Assembly: GCA_003696725.1 (NCBI GenBank)
Contig: RFGI01000071.1
Coordinates: 1 to 43,809 of the forward strand
Origin: Planctomycetota bacterium
GTDB taxonomy: Bacteria; Planctomycetota; Phycisphaerae; Phycisphaerales; UBA1924
DNA: 43,809 bases
Direction of reading: 5' to 3'
Both the position numbers and the translations under genes were made by a program. The notes below the pieces were generated by a model, which was given only the letters and a program-made list of their open reading frames with translations, had not been told where the DNA came from and ran no database searches. Below are positions 24,014 through 32,135 of the stretch, piece after piece (positions within the stretch are counted from its first letter, which is position 1; each line of letters begins with the position of its first letter).

Positions 24014-24528
24014 AGCACCGCCCCCCGGTAGACCGGCGCCGCGGGCGCGCGACGGCCGGTGGGACGGACGCCCGGCCCGCCGTCGGGGGCGCCGGCCAGG
24101 TGCGGCCACTGCGTCAGCCACAGGTCCGCGTGCGGCCCGACGCGCTCGCCCGAGAGCGACAGCCGCTCGACGTTGGCGATGCTGTCGAGCCAGACCGTCC
24201 GGGCGCCGAGCAGCCGCCCCGCCCGGATCGCGAAGAACCCCGGCGCCGCCCCGGTGGTGATCACCACGTCCGGGCGCACGCGGGCCAGGATCCAGCCGAT
24301 CTTGAGCGCCATCCGGACGAGCCCGATCTTGTTCCACCGCGTCGCGTCGTTGATGACACGGAAGTCGGCGTCGGCCACGTCGGCGCGGTACGCCTCGCTC
24401 ACCGTGACGTACGTCACGTCGCACCCGTCAAACGCCGGGCGCAGGCGCAGCAGCTGCACCCAGTGCCCCCCGCCCGAGGCGATCGCCAGGACCCGCGGCC
24501 GGCGGGCGTGTTCGGCGTCACGCGTCAT
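24010..24528 (-). CDS. PssD/Alg14-like glycosyltransferase anchor subunit, 172 aa
   Basis: Acceptor-side half of the split glycosyltransferase. It begins with RVLAIASGGGHWVQLLRLRP (Alg14 signature SGGGH), has RWNKIGLVRMALKIGW, an amphipathic or membrane-associated stretch (about 64-80), and VVITTGAAPGFFAIRAGRLL. ATG at 24528 overlaps the deacetylase stop as ATGA, and the gene is immediately followed by PssE. The last 25 residues (PDGGPGVRPTG and onward) look like an extension beyond the conserved core. Confidence 0.9.
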   Translation of the reverse strand: MTRDAEHARRPRVLAIASGGGHWVQLLRLRPAFDGCDVTYVTVSEAYRADVADADFRVINDATRWNKIGLVRMALKIGWILARVRPDVVITTGAAPGFFAIRAGRLLGARTVWLDSIANVERLSLSGERVGPHADLWLTQWPHLAGAPDGGPGVRPTGRRAPAAPVYRGAVL

Positions 24529-25271
24529 CGCCGGTCCGCCTCCATCTCGTCGAGCAGGGCGCCCATCGGCGCCAGCCGCCAGCCGCGCCGCCGCGCCAGG
24601 TCCAGGATCGCCGCCGTCACCCCGAGCACAAACGCCGCGCGATCCTCGGCGTTCTCTCCCGCCCGGTCGAAGTCGTGCAGCAGGACCACCCCCCCGCCGG
24701 CGCGCTCGACTCGGCCGGCCACCTGCTCCGGCTCGGGCGTCTCGGGCCAGGTGTCGCCCGAGTCGACCGTCCACCAGCCCAGCCGGGCGCCCCGGGCGCG
24801 TACGGCCCGCGCGGTCCACGGCGTGATCTTGCCGTACGGCGGGCGGAAGATCGGCCGCTCGCCCAGCCATCGACCCAGCGCCTCGAATCCCGCGGCGACG
24901 TCCGCGACGGCCCGCGCCGGGGCCGTCTTCCACGCGTTGAGATGCTCGCGCGAGTGGCACCCGATCTCGTGCCCGGCGTCGTGGACGGCGTCGGCCACCG
25001 CCTGGGCCCGCTCGGCGCGCCGCCCGAGAAGGAAGAACGTCGCCCGCGCGTCGGCCTGCGCCAGCCTGTCCAGGAGCCGCGGCGTCAGGTCGGCGCCCGG
25101 CCCGTCGTCGTAGGTGAGCGCGACCGCGCCCGTCGCGGCGCAGTGCGCCGCCAGCCGCCGCACCGCCAGGCGCCTGGCGACGACGGGCGACGCCAGCCAC
25201 GCCCCAGCGCCCGACGCGCACACCACGCCCGCCCCGCCCGCGACCAGCGCCGTGGCGCCCAGATCGGTCAC
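24525..25271 (-). CDS. Polysaccharide deacetylase (NodB-type, CE4), membrane-anchored, 248 aa
   Basis: Likely removes N- or O-acetyl groups from the EPS or its precursor. All NodB motifs are present: TYDDGP (53-58, catalytic base and metal Asp), HSREH (106-110, metal His pair), RPPYG (about 142), WWTVDSGDTW (motif 4 region) and LLHD near residue 193 (motif 5). An N-terminal hydrophobic segment (about 7-31) may anchor it to the membrane. GTG at 25271 overlaps the upstream glycosyltransferase stop as GTGA. The preferred substrate cannot be told from sequence. Confidence 0.9.
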   Translation of the reverse strand: MTDLGATALVAGGAGVVCASGAGAWLASPVVARRLAVRRLAAHCAATGAVALTYDDGPGADLTPRLLDRLAQADARATFFLLGRRAERAQAVADAVHDAGHEIGCHSREHLNAWKTAPARAVADVAAGFEALGRWLGERPIFRPPYGKITPWTARAVRARGARLGWWTVDSGDTWPETPEPEQVAGRVERAGGGVVLLHDFDRAGENAEDRAAFVLGVTAAILDLARRRGWRLAPMGALLDEMEADRR

Positions 25272-26272
25272 GGCGCGGGCTCCATCACCGGATCGGCGGT
25301 CGGGGTCACCGGCGCTGGGCCGGCCATCGCCGGGTCGCGGTACGCGTCGCGCCACTGGCGCCGGCGGCTGAGGATCTCGCGCCACAGGTCGCGCTGGTCG
25401 CGCGTCCCCCGCCCCAGGCGCGCCCGAAGCGCGGCGCGCCCGGCCTTGCCCAGCGCCCACAGGTCCAGGCCCAGCAGCCCGACCCGGGCGCCCACCGGCG
25501 AGAAGTGCTTGCGCATCAGCCGGGCCCGGGCCACGAACTGCCGCACGACCTGGTCGCTCTTGACGGCCTCGGAGCGCCCGCCCAGGTGGATGATCGTCGC
25601 GTCGGGCGTGAAGCTCGGCCGGGCGCCGACGGCGCGGGCCCGGATGCACAGGTCGACCTCCTCGCCGTACATCGTGAACCGCGGATCGAACCCGCCCAGC
25701 CGGCGCCACAGGTCCGCGCGGATCAGCAGGAAGCAGCCGGTGACCGTCGCCACCTCGCGCACGCTGTCGCGGCGCCACCGCCCCAGCGACTCGGGATCGA
25801 AGAGGCGCGACCCCTTGAACACGGCGGCCAGCCCCAGCCCGCGCGACAGGTTGCTCCACGGGCTCTGCGGGCCCCAGCAGGAGGTCGGGTTCAGCGCGCC
25901 GTCCTCGAACACCGTCCGCCCGCCCCAGATCCCCGCGCCCGGGCTCTGGCGGGCGAACGCGACGAGCCGGTCGATCGCGCCGTCGAGCACCACCGTGTCC
26001 GGGTTCAGGAGCAGGATGAACTCTCCTCTGGCGTCGGCGGCGGCGAGGTTGTTCGCCGGCGCAAAGCCGATGTTCTCGCCAAGCCGATACAGCCGGGCGG
26101 CCGGGAAGCCCTGCGCGATCATCTCCGCCGACCCGTCCGAGGACGCGTTGTCCACCACGAGCAGCTCGTGCGGGACGCGGGTCTGGTCGATCACCGACGC
26201 CAGGCAGGCGCGCGTCAGGTCGCGCGTGTTATAACTCACCACGATCACCGACACGACCGGCGCCGATGTCAT
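25268..26272 (-). CDS. GT2 glycosyltransferase, rhamnosyltransferase-like, 334 aa
   Basis: GT-A fold enzyme. Seen: VSVIVVSYNTRDLTRACLAS at the start, LLVVDNASSDGS (37-48), GFAPANNLAAA, LLLNPDTVV (the NPD form of the DxD motif), and GEEVDLCIRARAVG with the catalytic acid region. This subgroup includes WbbL- and RfbF-type rhamnosyltransferases, which fits dTDP-rhamnose synthesis in the window, but the donor is inferred. The ATG at 26272 overlaps the start of the opposite-strand gene at 26266 by 7 nt; a GTG at codon 7 is an alternative start. AAGG directly precedes the ATG. The C-terminal part (about 230-334) is basic. Confidence 0.88.
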   Translation of the reverse strand: MTSAPVVSVIVVSYNTRDLTRACLASVIDQTRVPHELLVVDNASSDGSAEMIAQGFPAARLYRLGENIGFAPANNLAAADARGEFILLLNPDTVVLDGAIDRLVAFARQSPGAGIWGGRTVFEDGALNPTSCWGPQSPWSNLSRGLGLAAVFKGSRLFDPESLGRWRRDSVREVATVTGCFLLIRADLWRRLGGFDPRFTMYGEEVDLCIRARAVGARPSFTPDATIIHLGGRSEAVKSDQVVRQFVARARLMRKHFSPVGARVGLLGLDLWALGKAGRAALRARLGRGTRDQRDLWREILSRRRQWRDAYRDPAMAGPAPVTPTADPVMEPAP

Positions 26273-27090
26273 CCTTCACCCACCTGATCCTGACCCGCTT
26301 CAACGTCCGTGTCGACGCGGCGTGGTCCCGCGCCGGCCTGGACCCGGCCTGGCTCGAGCACCGCTTCGGCCTCTTCGACCGCTACTGCCTGCCCTCGATC
26401 GAAGCGCAGACCGAGCGCGCGTTCACCTGGCTGATCTTCTTTGACGCCGCGACGCCCGAGCCCTTCCGCGCCCGGGCCGAGGCGCTGGCCGGCCGCGGCT
26501 TCATCCGCCCCGTGTTCCTCGACCGGTTCGACCCGGCGCCGGTCAGCGAGGCGGTGCGCGCGGCCCTGACGCCCGGCGCGGCGCGGCTGGTCACCACCCG
26601 GCTGGACAACGACGACGCCCTGTCGGTCGATCACGTCGCCCGGGTGCGGGATCACGTCGCGGACCAGGCCTTCGCGTTCGTGAACTTCGACCGCGGGTTC
26701 GTGCTGCGCGACGGCCGGCTCTACGAGCACCGGCACCCGTCCAACGCATTTGCGAGCCTGATCGAAGCGCTCGAGCCCGGGTCGGCGCCGAGGACGGTCT
26801 GGAGCGTGCAGCACATGCAGATCGCCGGCGCCGGGCCCGTGATCCACGACCAGGGGCCGCCCGCCTGGCTCCAGATCGTGCACGGGCGGAACGTGTCCAA
26901 CCGCGTGCGCGGGCGCCGCCGGCGTCGCGAGGCGCTGCGCGAGGGGTTCCCGTTCGCGGCCCGAGGCGACGGCGGGCGCGACTCGGCGCTGGGGGTGCTG
27001 GCCGACCGGGCGCTCTTCGAGCCGGCGCGGGCCTCGCGGGACGCGGCGATCGCGCTGGGCCGGCGCCTGCGCCGCGGGCTGTCGCGGTGA
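26266..27090 (+). CDS. Putative rhamnosyltransferase on the opposite strand of the operon, 274 aa
   Basis: Resembles the bacterial putative rhamnosyltransferase family (Rhamno_transf, DUF3118 type). Seen: HLILTRFNVRVD near the N-terminus, WLEHRFGLFDRYCLPSIEAQ (about 26-45), TWLIFFDAATPEPFR, TTRLDNDDALSVDH (about 121-134) with a DNDD metal-binding motif, and WLQIVHGRN near residue 203. The end is Arg-rich. The ATG at 26266 has no clear ribosome binding site; its start overlaps the minus-strand GT2 start by 7 nt. The stop at 27090 lies 5 nt from the 3' end of the polymerase gene on the other strand. No room exists for its own promoter in a gap, so any promoter must lie inside the GT2 coding region. 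Confidence 0.82.
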   Translation: MSSFTHLILTRFNVRVDAAWSRAGLDPAWLEHRFGLFDRYCLPSIEAQTERAFTWLIFFDAATPEPFRARAEALAGRGFIRPVFLDRFDPAPVSEAVRAALTPGAARLVTTRLDNDDALSVDHVARVRDHVADQAFAFVNFDRGFVLRDGRLYEHRHPSNAFASLIEALEPGSAPRTVWSVQHMQIAGAGPVIHDQGPPAWLQIVHGRNVSNRVRGRRRRREALREGFPFAARGDGGRDSALGVLADRALFEPARASRDAAIALGRRLRRGLSR

Positions 27091-27095
27091 CCCGG

Positions 27096-28445
27096 TCATG
27101 AGGCGGCCGGGACCCTCGGGCGGCCCCGCTCGAGCCCGGCGGGCCTGGACGCGCGAGCCGGCCTCGCCGCCGGGACGGCGCGCCGCGCCGGGGCGATCGC
27201 GCCCACGATCGCCAGCGTCAGCAGCCAGTGCATGATCATCTGCGCGAAGTAGGTCAGGGCGATGAAGTTCATCGCGTGCACGAACAGGGTCACGCCCACG
27301 CACCACCCGAACCATTCGGCCCGGAGGTCGCCCCGTCGAGCGCGGACGAACCGCCCCACGCCGGCGAAGGCGGCCGCGATCAGCCCGACGAACGCCAGCA
27401 GCGTCCAGAGCCCGCCGTTGACCCCCTCGAAGACGTACTGGTTGGTGATGTCGCGGAGCTGGCCCCACGCGTCCCAGTTCTCGGTCGTGAGCGTCCCGAG
27501 CGCCCACCAGTCGTCGAAGTGCTTGATCGCGGCGTCGATGAGGTGGTACCGGTGCCAGCCGGTGGACCCGCTGATCACGTTGACGCGGGCGATCAGGCTC
27601 CAGACCGGGCCCTTCATCACCAGGTGCAGCGCGATCAGCGCCACCACCGAACCCCAGCGGATGGCGCGCATGCGCCGGCGGAAGACAAACATCCCGCAGC
27701 CGAAGATCGTGAACAACACCGACATCACCGGCGTGCTCGAGCTCGTCGTGAACACGATGAACAGCGTCGCCAGGACGCCCGCGACGCCCAGCCACCGCTC
27801 GCGCGGGACCAGCGCCAGCCGGCCCACCATCAGCGGCAGCGTCGTCCCCCAGAACACGCCGGCGAGGATCGCGTGCGCGAACGCGCCCTGGCACCGCAGG
27901 CGCCCGTCGCGCACGTGCGTGATCGGCGACACCCCGCCGAAGACCGAGAACATGTTCCGGTGCGTGACGTACTCGATCAGGAAGAACCCGGCGACCGGGA
28001 TCGACAGGATCACGAACGAGCGGATCACCCGGTCGACGTCCTTCCCGTCGCGCACCAGCACCCGGAACATGAAGTACATCCCGACCGCGTCGAAGGCGTA
28101 GCCCAGGCGGTACACCAGGGCGCTCGTCTCCGTGCGCAGCGCCAGGTAGATCGCCGTCCCGATCCCCACCACGGCGATCTGCCACAGGTCGATCGGCTTG
28201 AAGCGGAAGCCCGCGGCCTCGTTGCGCGACAGGATCCGGACCCACCCGAACACCGTCATGATCCGCAGGAAGTGGAAGTCCGCGCCCGCGATCACCACGC
28301 GCTGCGACACCGGGATGAAGCACACCAGCACGATCGTGGGCAACAGCGCGTACGCCCGCGGCGCCAGCAGCGTCGCCAGCCCGAGGATCCCCAGGATCCC
28401 CGCCCCGACGGGGTGGATCGTGGTGACGCCGGTGAACTCGTTCAT
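27096..28445 (-). CDS. Wzy/O-antigen ligase-like EPS polymerase, 449 aa
   Basis: Polytopic inner membrane protein with about ten to twelve hydrophobic helices. A large periplasmic loop lies between about residues 290 and 345 (VISGSTGWHRYHLIDAAIKH and following residues), as in O-antigen ligase and Wzy polymerases. It probably joins repeat units on the periplasmic face. Start at ATG 28445 overlaps the upstream FrhB-like stop as ATGA. The C-terminal 30 residues are basic and Pro-rich. Its 3' end abuts the opposite-strand rhamnosyltransferase. Confidence 0.8.
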   Translation of the reverse strand: MNEFTGVTTIHPVGAGILGILGLATLLAPRAYALLPTIVLVCFIPVSQRVVIAGADFHFLRIMTVFGWVRILSRNEAAGFRFKPIDLWQIAVVGIGTAIYLALRTETSALVYRLGYAFDAVGMYFMFRVLVRDGKDVDRVIRSFVILSIPVAGFFLIEYVTHRNMFSVFGGVSPITHVRDGRLRCQGAFAHAILAGVFWGTTLPLMVGRLALVPRERWLGVAGVLATLFIVFTTSSSTPVMSVLFTIFGCGMFVFRRRMRAIRWGSVVALIALHLVMKGPVWSLIARVNVISGSTGWHRYHLIDAAIKHFDDWWALGTLTTENWDAWGQLRDITNQYVFEGVNGGLWTLLAFVGLIAAAFAGVGRFVRARRGDLRAEWFGWCVGVTLFVHAMNFIALTYFAQMIMHWLLTLAIVGAIAPARRAVPAARPARASRPAGLERGRPRVPAAS

Positions 28446-29752
28446 GCGGCGTCCTCCACCGCGGCGCCCGTGGGCGCGCCCGCCTCGACGGGCATCGGCA
28501 CGACAGGTCTCGGGCGGCGCAGCCCCCCGGCGGCGATCCGCCGGGCCGTCCCCGCGAGCGACCTGATCTTCTCCATCGTCGACAGACGCGTCAGCCAGAA
28601 GCGGAACATCGCCAGCCCGCGGTGCCGAGGCGCCGGGACCCCGCACAACCGGGACGCCAGCGACCGCCCCCACACCGCGCCCCGCGTCTTGAGGAGGTTC
28701 GGCTGGGACGCGGGCAGCGCGCCGGGCTCGACGGGCGACGCCTCGAGCGCGCCGGACTCGATCGCGCGCTCGATAAAGTCGCGCCCGCGCGGCGTGCGGG
28801 CCAGGATCAGCGACAGCCCGGGGCCGCCCGATTCGACCGGCCGATGCCAGGGGTCCCCCACCGCGACGTCGGCGAACTCGCCCGTGTGATCGGCGCAGAC
28901 CTTGCAGCGCCACTGCTTGTAGTTCGTGAGGATCTCCCCCCAGGACTGCTCGTAGGTCAGCGTGGCCGAGCGCTCGGCGCCGGCGCCGTCGCGCCAGACC
29001 GCCGTCGCCAGCCCGGGCCAGCCGTTCCCGCGGTAGCGCAGGCTGATCAGGCGCCTCGGGTCCTCGACGCCCATCCGCCGGAGCATCTCAAATGTGCCCC
29101 GCGTCGACGGCGTCCCGGCGCAGAAGAACGCGATCGTCAGCCCGAGTTTCGCGTCCAGCGCGGGGCGCATGCGGCGCGCCTTGAGCACGGCGGCGGCGTC
29201 GCAGGGCTTGCCGATGAAGACGCAGGGGCCCGGCGCCTCCTCGATCAGCCCGAGCCCGTCGCACGGGCTCGCCGGGGCGTAGCGCGAGCCGGTGCGGTCC
29301 AGGAGCTCTCGGCGCGTCGTGCTCAGGACGGTTCGGTTCAGGTGCGGCGCGTCCTGTCGGGCGGCGATGTGCAGGACGCCGGCCAGGCCCTCGCGCTCGA
29401 GCCCGTGCAGCGCCAGGGCCGAGGCCGCCCCACCGCTCGAACCGGCGAAGCGGATCTCGGGGTCGGCCGCGTGCCCTTCCCACAGCGCCAGGACCGGGCC
29501 GAAGCCGGGGAACAGCTCGCGGATGACGCCCGGCGCGCGCCGGGCGCCGGGGTCGTGCTCGAGCGCCACGCCCGGGCAGACGCGCAGGGCGTCGGATGTG
29601 TCGGCGTCGCGCCCGCCGGTGACGACCGGGCGCCGACCGTGTTCGAGGTCGTCGACCATCTCGATGCGCGCGTCGACGGCGGCGCAGGCCCCGCACCCGC
29701 AGCACAGCCCGCGCTCCGCGACATCCGTGATGGACAGGACGGGGAGCCTCAC
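28442..29752 (-). CDS. FrhB-type coenzyme F420 hydrogenase/dehydrogenase beta-subunit family protein, 436 aa
   Basis: Iron-sulfur flavoprotein family that is often encoded in polysaccharide clusters, commonly beside pyruvyl transferases; its substrate there is not established. Seen: an N-terminal Cys cluster (Cys17, 18, 20, 23 in GLCCGCGAC), CVFIGKPCDAAAV and FFCAGTPS, then CKVCADHTGEFADVAVGDPW near residue 318. The GTG at 29752 overlaps the upstream stop as GTGA. The open frame extends 50 residues further upstream but looks like shadow sequence of the neighbour. The C-terminal about 80 residues are basic and less conserved in type. Confidence 0.85.
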   Translation of the reverse strand: MRLPVLSITDVAERGLCCGCGACAAVDARIEMVDDLEHGRRPVVTGGRDADTSDALRVCPGVALEHDPGARRAPGVIRELFPGFGPVLALWEGHAADPEIRFAGSSGGAASALALHGLEREGLAGVLHIAARQDAPHLNRTVLSTTRRELLDRTGSRYAPASPCDGLGLIEEAPGPCVFIGKPCDAAAVLKARRMRPALDAKLGLTIAFFCAGTPSTRGTFEMLRRMGVEDPRRLISLRYRGNGWPGLATAVWRDGAGAERSATLTYEQSWGEILTNYKQWRCKVCADHTGEFADVAVGDPWHRPVESGGPGLSLILARTPRGRDFIERAIESGALEASPVEPGALPASQPNLLKTRGAVWGRSLASRLCGVPAPRHRGLAMFRFWLTRLSTMEKIRSLAGTARRIAAGGLRRPRPVVPMPVEAGAPTGAAVEDAA

Positions 29753-31158
29753 GCGGGCGCCGCCTCCAGGTACAGGCCGCTGGCCAGCAGCGGCGCCATC
29801 GCCCCCCCGAGCCGGCGCGACCACGCCCCGGCCCGCTCGCCGTAGGCCCAGCCGCAACGCTGCGCGCGCCAGCCGCTCTGGCGGAGTGTGCGCGTCAGCC
29901 ACGCGCGGGTCGAGGGGTGCACGCCCGATCGCTCGTAGTCGCCGGCGCCGGCCATCCCGTTGCGCGTGATCCAGCGCTGGCGTAGGACCGAGGCGCTGCC
30001 CAGGTTCGGCGCCCGGAGAATCAGACGCCCGCCGTCGGCGGTCAGCCCGCGCAGGTCGCGCAGCCGACGGCTCGGGTCCGGCGCCAGATGCACGACGTCC
30101 GGCGCCAGGATCACGTCGAACGACCGGCCCGCCAGCGCCGCGAGCGCTTCCCCGTGGTCGGCCGGCGTGACCTCGATCCCGCGATCCTCCAGGAGGATGG
30201 AGACGGCCGAATCCAGCGGCGTCGCCGTCACCCTCGCCTCGCGTTCAACGAGCGCGGATTCGAGTTCCCCCCACCCGGCGCCGTAGGACAGCACGGCTTG
30301 CCCCGGCTCGACGGCCTGGACCAGCCGGTCGTCGGCGGGCTCGTAGTAGTGCCGCGACCAGCGCGCCCCGGGCAGCCGCGTCTCCGTCGGGAGCAGCTCC
30401 CGCGCCGGCCGGCGCCCGGCGTGGGTCTGGCGCAGCGCCTCGACCAGCCGGTCCATGCGCGCCGAATCGAGCCCCATCCGGCCGACGTACTTGTTCGTCA
30501 GGTGCGGGAGGGTGAAGTCGCCGAGCCGGTCGATCGGCAGCACCCGGCGCATCCCGCAGCGGGTGTAGGGATCGGTCGCGGCGGACACCAGCATGTCGTA
30601 GCGCCCTTCGTGCGGCTCGACGAGGAACCCGCCGGAGTCGATCGCCCGGGCCAGCTGCTCGCGGGTGAGCATGTACGCGGCGCCGTGGTCGTTGGTGAAC
30701 TCGGCGACCCGCGTCCCGCCGCGGTCTCGGACCGAGCCGGGGCGCCAGTGGAAGAACGAGTGCGCGGTGGAGTAGAACACCCGCCCGTCCGGCGCCGTCT
30801 CGGTGCGCAGGAACCCGGCGATCTCGTCCTCGGGCAGGGCCCGCGTCACGTCGAGGTACGCCCGGATGTTCGACTCGGTGATGAGCGTGTCGTCCTCGGA
30901 ATAGATGAACAGGTCGAAGTCGTCGCGGCGCTGGGCGAAGAGCGGCCGGTGGGCGAACGGCAGCGACCACGGGTTCTGGCTGGGCAGGCCCACGAGCACC
31001 TCGACATCAGGGCCGAAGTCCTTGGGGATGTTGCTCAGAACGACGCGGCGGACCGGGAAGGGCATCACCGCGTAGGCGTCCAGCAGCCGCTGGGCGTGGT
31101 CGCGGTTGCCCGCGCCGTAGTTGGCGATCGCGACGAGCACTCGGGGCGTCGGCGTCAC
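29749..31158 (-). CDS. Glycosyltransferase-like and SAM methyltransferase-like fusion, 469 aa
   Basis: The N-terminal part (about 1-270) resembles a GT-A enzyme: RVLVAIANYGAGNRDHAQ at the start, FDLFIYSEDDTLIT with the acidic SEDD (87-90), and a region ending in PHLTNKYVGRMG. The C-terminal part (about 271-469) resembles a class I methyltransferase: VLSYGAGWGELE (289-300), then TATPLD, FDVILAPDVVHLAPDPS and LRDLRGLTADGGRLILRAPN. In the first methyltransferase motif Ser replaces the usual Asp. GTG at 31158 overlaps the upstream gene as GTGA. Sugar and methyl acceptor are unknown. The two halves could also belong to one protein that adds and then modifies a sugar. Confidence 0.72.
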   Translation of the reverse strand: MTPTPRVLVAIANYGAGNRDHAQRLLDAYAVMPFPVRRVVLSNIPKDFGPDVEVLVGLPSQNPWSLPFAHRPLFAQRRDDFDLFIYSEDDTLITESNIRAYLDVTRALPEDEIAGFLRTETAPDGRVFYSTAHSFFHWRPGSVRDRGGTRVAEFTNDHGAAYMLTREQLARAIDSGGFLVEPHEGRYDMLVSAATDPYTRCGMRRVLPIDRLGDFTLPHLTNKYVGRMGLDSARMDRLVEALRQTHAGRRPARELLPTETRLPGARWSRHYYEPADDRLVQAVEPGQAVLSYGAGWGELESALVEREARVTATPLDSAVSILLEDRGIEVTPADHGEALAALAGRSFDVILAPDVVHLAPDPSRRLRDLRGLTADGGRLILRAPNLGSASVLRQRWITRNGMAGAGDYERSGVHPSTRAWLTRTLRQSGWRAQRCGWAYGERAGAWSRRLGGAMAPLLASGLYLEAAPA

Positions 31159-32135
31159 GGCGTGCGGGCTCCGTTGTGGGCGTGCTTGCGGCGGGTGCGC
31201 CGGGCGAGCAGCCCCGGCGCGGCCAGCGCGGCTAGGGCGATAGCGGCGTCGCGCCCGCGCGGGCGCAGGGCGAGGGTCTCCAGGGCGCGCCGGCGGGCGA
31301 GCCACGCCCGACCGTCCACCGCCGCCAGTTCGGACTGGGCGCGGAGGTAATACGCCAGCAGCCGGGCCAGGGCGGCCTGCACGTCCTTCGGCTCATCGGC
31401 GGCGCGGGTGTAGACCTCGGCAAAGACCTCGGCCATCGCGGCGGCGGCGGCCCGGCGGTGATCGACCTCGTCGGCGCGCGTCAGTTGCACCGCGTCGCGC
31501 TCGTCCGAGAGCACGGTGAGCGGCGCCGTCACCAGGGCGATCTTGCCCTCGAACCCCAGCCGGAAGAGCGCCCGGTTGTCCTCCCCGACGCGCAGCCGCT
31601 CGTCGAACCCGCCGACGGCCAGCAGCGCGTCGCGGCGCACCAGCCACGTCGGCAGCACGATCCGGTGGCCCGAGAACCGCGACAGGTGGCGCAGGGGCGC
31701 CTCGAGCACCACCACCTCCCCCTCGAGGGAAAGGTCCGCGAAGCCCAGCGGCGGCCGGTCCCCGCCCCCGACCCAGTTGGTCGCGGCGAGCACCACGCCC
31801 GGGTCGTCCATGACCGGCCGCTGCCGCTCGAGCTTGTCCGGGCGCCAGGCGTCGTCGCTGTCCAGGAACGCGATGAGATCGTGGCGCGCGGCGCGCACCC
31901 CCGTGTTGCGGGCGGCGCTGGGCCCGGCGTTGGGCCGCTCGATCAGGCGCACCGCGTCGGCGAACTCCCGGCGGATCGCCCCGGCCGTCCCGTCGGTCGA
32001 ACCGTCATCAACAACGATGACCTCCTCGGCGGGCCGGGTCTGTTCCAGGACGCTGCGCACGGCCCGAGCCACGCGCCGGGCGCGGTTGTACGTCGGGATC
32101 ACGACGGACACGCCCGGCGTGGTCCGATCCATCAT
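31155..32135 (-). CDS. GT2 glycosyltransferase, 326 aa
   Basis: GT-A enzyme with clear motifs: VSVVIPTYNRARRVARAV near residue 10, VIVVDDGSTDGT (about 39-50), ERPNAGPSAARNTGV, and the DxD-type LIAFLDSDDAW (about 86-96). The C-terminus (from about 240) is Ala- and Arg-rich and may contact the membrane. The start is ATG at 32135, sharing one base with the upstream TGA; GTG at 32138 is possible too. Donor is unknown. Confidence 0.87.
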   Translation of the reverse strand: MMDRTTPGVSVVIPTYNRARRVARAVRSVLEQTRPAEEVIVVDDGSTDGTAGAIRREFADAVRLIERPNAGPSAARNTGVRAARHDLIAFLDSDDAWRPDKLERQRPVMDDPGVVLAATNWVGGGDRPPLGFADLSLEGEVVVLEAPLRHLSRFSGHRIVLPTWLVRRDALLAVGGFDERLRVGEDNRALFRLGFEGKIALVTAPLTVLSDERDAVQLTRADEVDHRRAAAAAMAEVFAEVYTRAADEPKDVQAALARLLAYYLRAQSELAAVDGRAWLARRRALETLALRPRGRDAAIALAALAAPGLLARRTRRKHAHNGARTP

